DNA of 7,129 nucleotides from Candidatus Solibacter sp. Its GTDB lineage: Bacteria; Acidobacteriota; Terriglobia; Bryobacterales; Bryobacteraceae. Of the stretch, positions 6,112-7,129 are shown one piece after another. The notes beneath the pieces were generated by a model. That model was not told where the DNA came from and did not search any database. It worked only from the letters and a program-made list of their open reading frames with translations. The stretch is from positions 1-7,129 of the forward strand of contig JADGNS010000237.1 in assembly GCA_017883355.1 (NCBI GenBank), written 5' to 3'. A program made the position numbers and the translations under genes. Within the stretch, counting starts at the first letter, position 1. Every line of letters starts with the position of its first letter.

Positions 6112-6207
6112 GGTGGGACAGACGATCGAGCAGCTGCGTCCGAGCCTGGCTCGGATTTGGCAGGCTGAAGCCTGCCCCACCATGCACAAGGCGGAGCCGT
6201 ATGCCAC
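6112..6207. repeat. Modular palindromic repeat, copy B (between kinase and rsmE)
   Basis: It begins with GGTGGGACAG (6112-6121), which pairs with CTGCCCCACC (6172-6181) at 9 of 10 positions. Inside are two perfect hairpins: TCCGAGCC-T-GGCTCGGA (6139-6155) and GGCAGGCT-GA-AGCCTGCC (6159-6176). It then continues TGCACAAGGCGGAGCC and GTATGCCAC (ending 6207). The 6139-6155 stem and the tail blocks are shared in order with copy A. Copy B carries a 27-bp module with the second hairpin (6156-6182) that copy A lacks, and has one GGCGGAGCC instead of two. It fills over half of the 176-bp divergent intergenic region and ends 8 bp before the rsmE start, so any rsmE promoter must lie within or upstream of it. 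I see no convincing -10/-35 pair for either gene. Confidence 0.75.
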
Positions 6208-6215
6208 TATGAGAT

Positions 6216-6929
6216 TTGGCACGACGTCGATTTTTCGTAGACTCCATTCGCGGCGGGGCCGCGGAACTGCGCGGCGACGAGGCGCGCCACCTCACCCGCG
6301 TCCTGCGCGTCGAGCCTGGACAGCGCTTCGAAATCTCCGATAACCAGCAGGCTTACCTCGCCGAAATTACCGAGGCCCGCGGCGAACGGGTGGTGTTCCA
6401 GGTGGTCGAAGCGCTCCCCGCCGTTTTGTCCCCGGTCTCCATCACGCTCTGCGCCAGCCTCATCAAGTTCGACCGCTTCGAATGGATCATCGAAAAGGCC
6501 ACCGAGCTGGGGGTCGGCCGCATCCTTCCCGTGGAAGCCGCGCGCACCGAAAAAGGACTCTTCGACGCCTCCCGCAAACGGAGCGAGCGCTGGGCGCGGA
6601 TCGCCCGCGAAAGCAGCCAGCAGGCGCGGCGCGTGCGCATTCCCGAAATCCTGGATGCGGTGCGCTTCGAGCGCTGCCTCCAGGAGCCCGCCGCCCACCG
6701 CTACTTCCTCGACGAATCGCTGGCTCCGCCGCTACTCCGCGAGATCCCGGCCGAGCGCGCCGATTCCGCCGCCCTGCTGATCGGCCCCGAAGGGGGCTGG
6801 ACGGATTCGGAACGCCACCTGGCAGTTGCCGCCGCCTGGCAGCCGGTTTCGCTGGGCCCGCTGGTGCTGCGCGCCGAGACCGCGGCTTGCGCCGCCCTGG
6901 CCGTAGTGGTCAATGCCTGGTTAACTTAA
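6216..6929 (+). CDS. rsmE: 16S rRNA (uracil(1498)-N(3))-methyltransferase RsmE
   Basis: This 237-residue cytoplasmic enzyme uses S-adenosylmethionine to methylate N3 of U1498 in 16S rRNA, near the decoding site. Residues 1-70 form the N-terminal PUA-like RNA-binding domain (ARRRFFVD, then RGDEARHLTRVLRVEPGQ). Residues 75-237 form the SPOUT knotted methyltransferase domain with the family motifs: KFDRFEWIIEKATELGVG (84-101), ERWARIARESSQQARRVRIP (124-143), LLIGPEGGWTDSE (187-199) and LGPLVLRAETA (213-223), which together form the SAM-binding knot. The length is typical of the family and nothing is missing. The start is TTG at 6216, because an in-frame TGA lies at 6210-6212; the product then begins MARRRFFV, a normal start for these proteins. 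No clear Shine-Dalgarno precedes it, since the upstream bases belong to repeat copy B. It is transcribed divergently from the sensor kinase and followed by repeat-rich non-coding DNA. Confidence 0.97.
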   Translation: MARRRFFVDSIRGGAAELRGDEARHLTRVLRVEPGQRFEISDNQQAYLAEITEARGERVVFQVVEALPAVLSPVSITLCASLIKFDRFEWIIEKATELGVGRILPVEAARTEKGLFDASRKRSERWARIARESSQQARRVRIPEILDAVRFERCLQEPAAHRYFLDESLAPPLLREIPAERADSAALLIGPEGGWTDSERHLAVAAAWQPVSLGPLVLRAETAACAALAVVVNAWLT

Positions 6930-6957
6930 GAGCCGAAGCAGCGCCATAGAAGTGGAC

Positions 6958-7002
6958 GGCCACCAAACAGAGCCGCGGCCGTGAGGGGAGCGTTTGGCGG
7001 CC
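6958..7002. repeat. Inverted repeat downstream of rsmE, proximal
   Basis: GGCCACCAAAC (6958-6968) pairs with GTTTGGCGGCC (6992-7002) at 10 of 11 positions around a 23-base loop. The loop is the left arm of the next inverted repeat, so the two structures cannot fully form together. Confidence 0.6.
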
Positions 7003-7040
7003 ACCCGCGCAGATCTAGCGCTCCCTTACGGTCGCGGCTC
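6970..7040. repeat. Long imperfect inverted repeat downstream of rsmE
   Basis: The left arm 6970-6992 starts GAGCCGCGGCCGTGAGGG and ends GAGCG. The right arm 7019-7040 starts CGCTCCCTTACGG and ends TCGCGGCTC. They pair over about 20 of 22 positions with one bulged G, around a 26-base spacer. The GAGCCGCGACCGTAAGGGAG motif resembles short dispersed intergenic repeats I associate with Solibacter-type genomes; that link is from memory. It begins about 40 bases after the rsmE stop and lacks a T-run, so if it ends transcription it is not by the usual intrinsic mechanism. Confidence 0.7.
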
Positions 7041-7063
7041 CGCTGGAGTACGCCTGCGTCAGG

Positions 7064-7103
7064 ATTCTCAGCCAAGAGCCAATGGGAGAGCCGGCGTGAG
7101 AAT
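7064..7103. repeat. Inverted repeat near the window end
   Basis: ATTCTCAGCC (7064-7073) pairs with GGCGTGAGAAT (7093-7103), perfect except for one bulged G, around a 19-base loop. It is the third inverted repeat in the 200 bp after rsmE. Nothing else was recognised from here to the end of the window. Confidence 0.55.
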
Positions 7104-7129
7104 ATAGAACCATCAGTGCCTAATTTTCG

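Noticed and set aside
1..7129. CRISPR arrays, tRNA or rRNA genes, intact transposase or integrase, toxin-antitoxin or defence genes
   Set aside because: No regularly spaced direct repeats, cloverleaf-like sequences or matching protein motifs were seen on either strand.

Overview
The window is GC-rich bacterial chromosome, mostly ordinary coding sequence. Several features suggest an Acidobacteriota genome of the Solibacter/Bryobacter kind: many secreted proteins ending their signal peptide in ...AQ or ...GQ, a large hybrid sensor kinase, an alpha/beta hydrolase with a DUF4440 tail, and intergenic DNA full of short palindromic modules. This is an inference from style. There is no rRNA or marker gene here to fix the taxonomy.

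Layout. Positions 1-239 hold gene debris: a 44-codon piece that reads like the N-terminal metal-site region of dihydroorotase (PyrC), followed in another frame by a short charged tail. Next is a plus-strand gene for a secreted, probably outer-membrane beta-barrel protein (240-809) with a strong Shine-Dalgarno. It converges across 85 bp on a minus-strand cluster. In transcription order that cluster is: a 1102-residue hybrid histidine kinase with a periplasmic solute-binding-type sensor (6039-2731), a small DUF3291 protein (2648-2175), and an exported alpha/beta hydrolase fused to an SgcJ/EcaC (DUF4440, NTF2-like) domain (2151-895). The gaps of 82 and 23 bp allow one operon. Divergent from the kinase, across 176 bp, is rsmE (6216-6929), the 16S rRNA m3U1498 methyltransferase. 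The last 200 bp (6930-7129) have no convincing gene but contain overlapping inverted repeats.

How the genes may work together. The kinase should sense a small molecule in the periplasm through its N-terminal lobe pair and relay phosphate from H593 to two receiver domains. It has no HPt domain, and no output regulator is encoded here, so its partner lies elsewhere. The two downstream genes could respond to it or simply be co-transcribed; the sequence does not decide. rsmE is a housekeeping gene unrelated to the cluster.

The most notable non-coding feature is a modular palindromic repeat present twice. One copy overlaps the stop codon of the kinase and the other ends just before the TTG start of rsmE. 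I found no CRISPR array, tRNA, rRNA, intact transposase or recognised defence system. Nothing here is strong evidence for an undescribed system.
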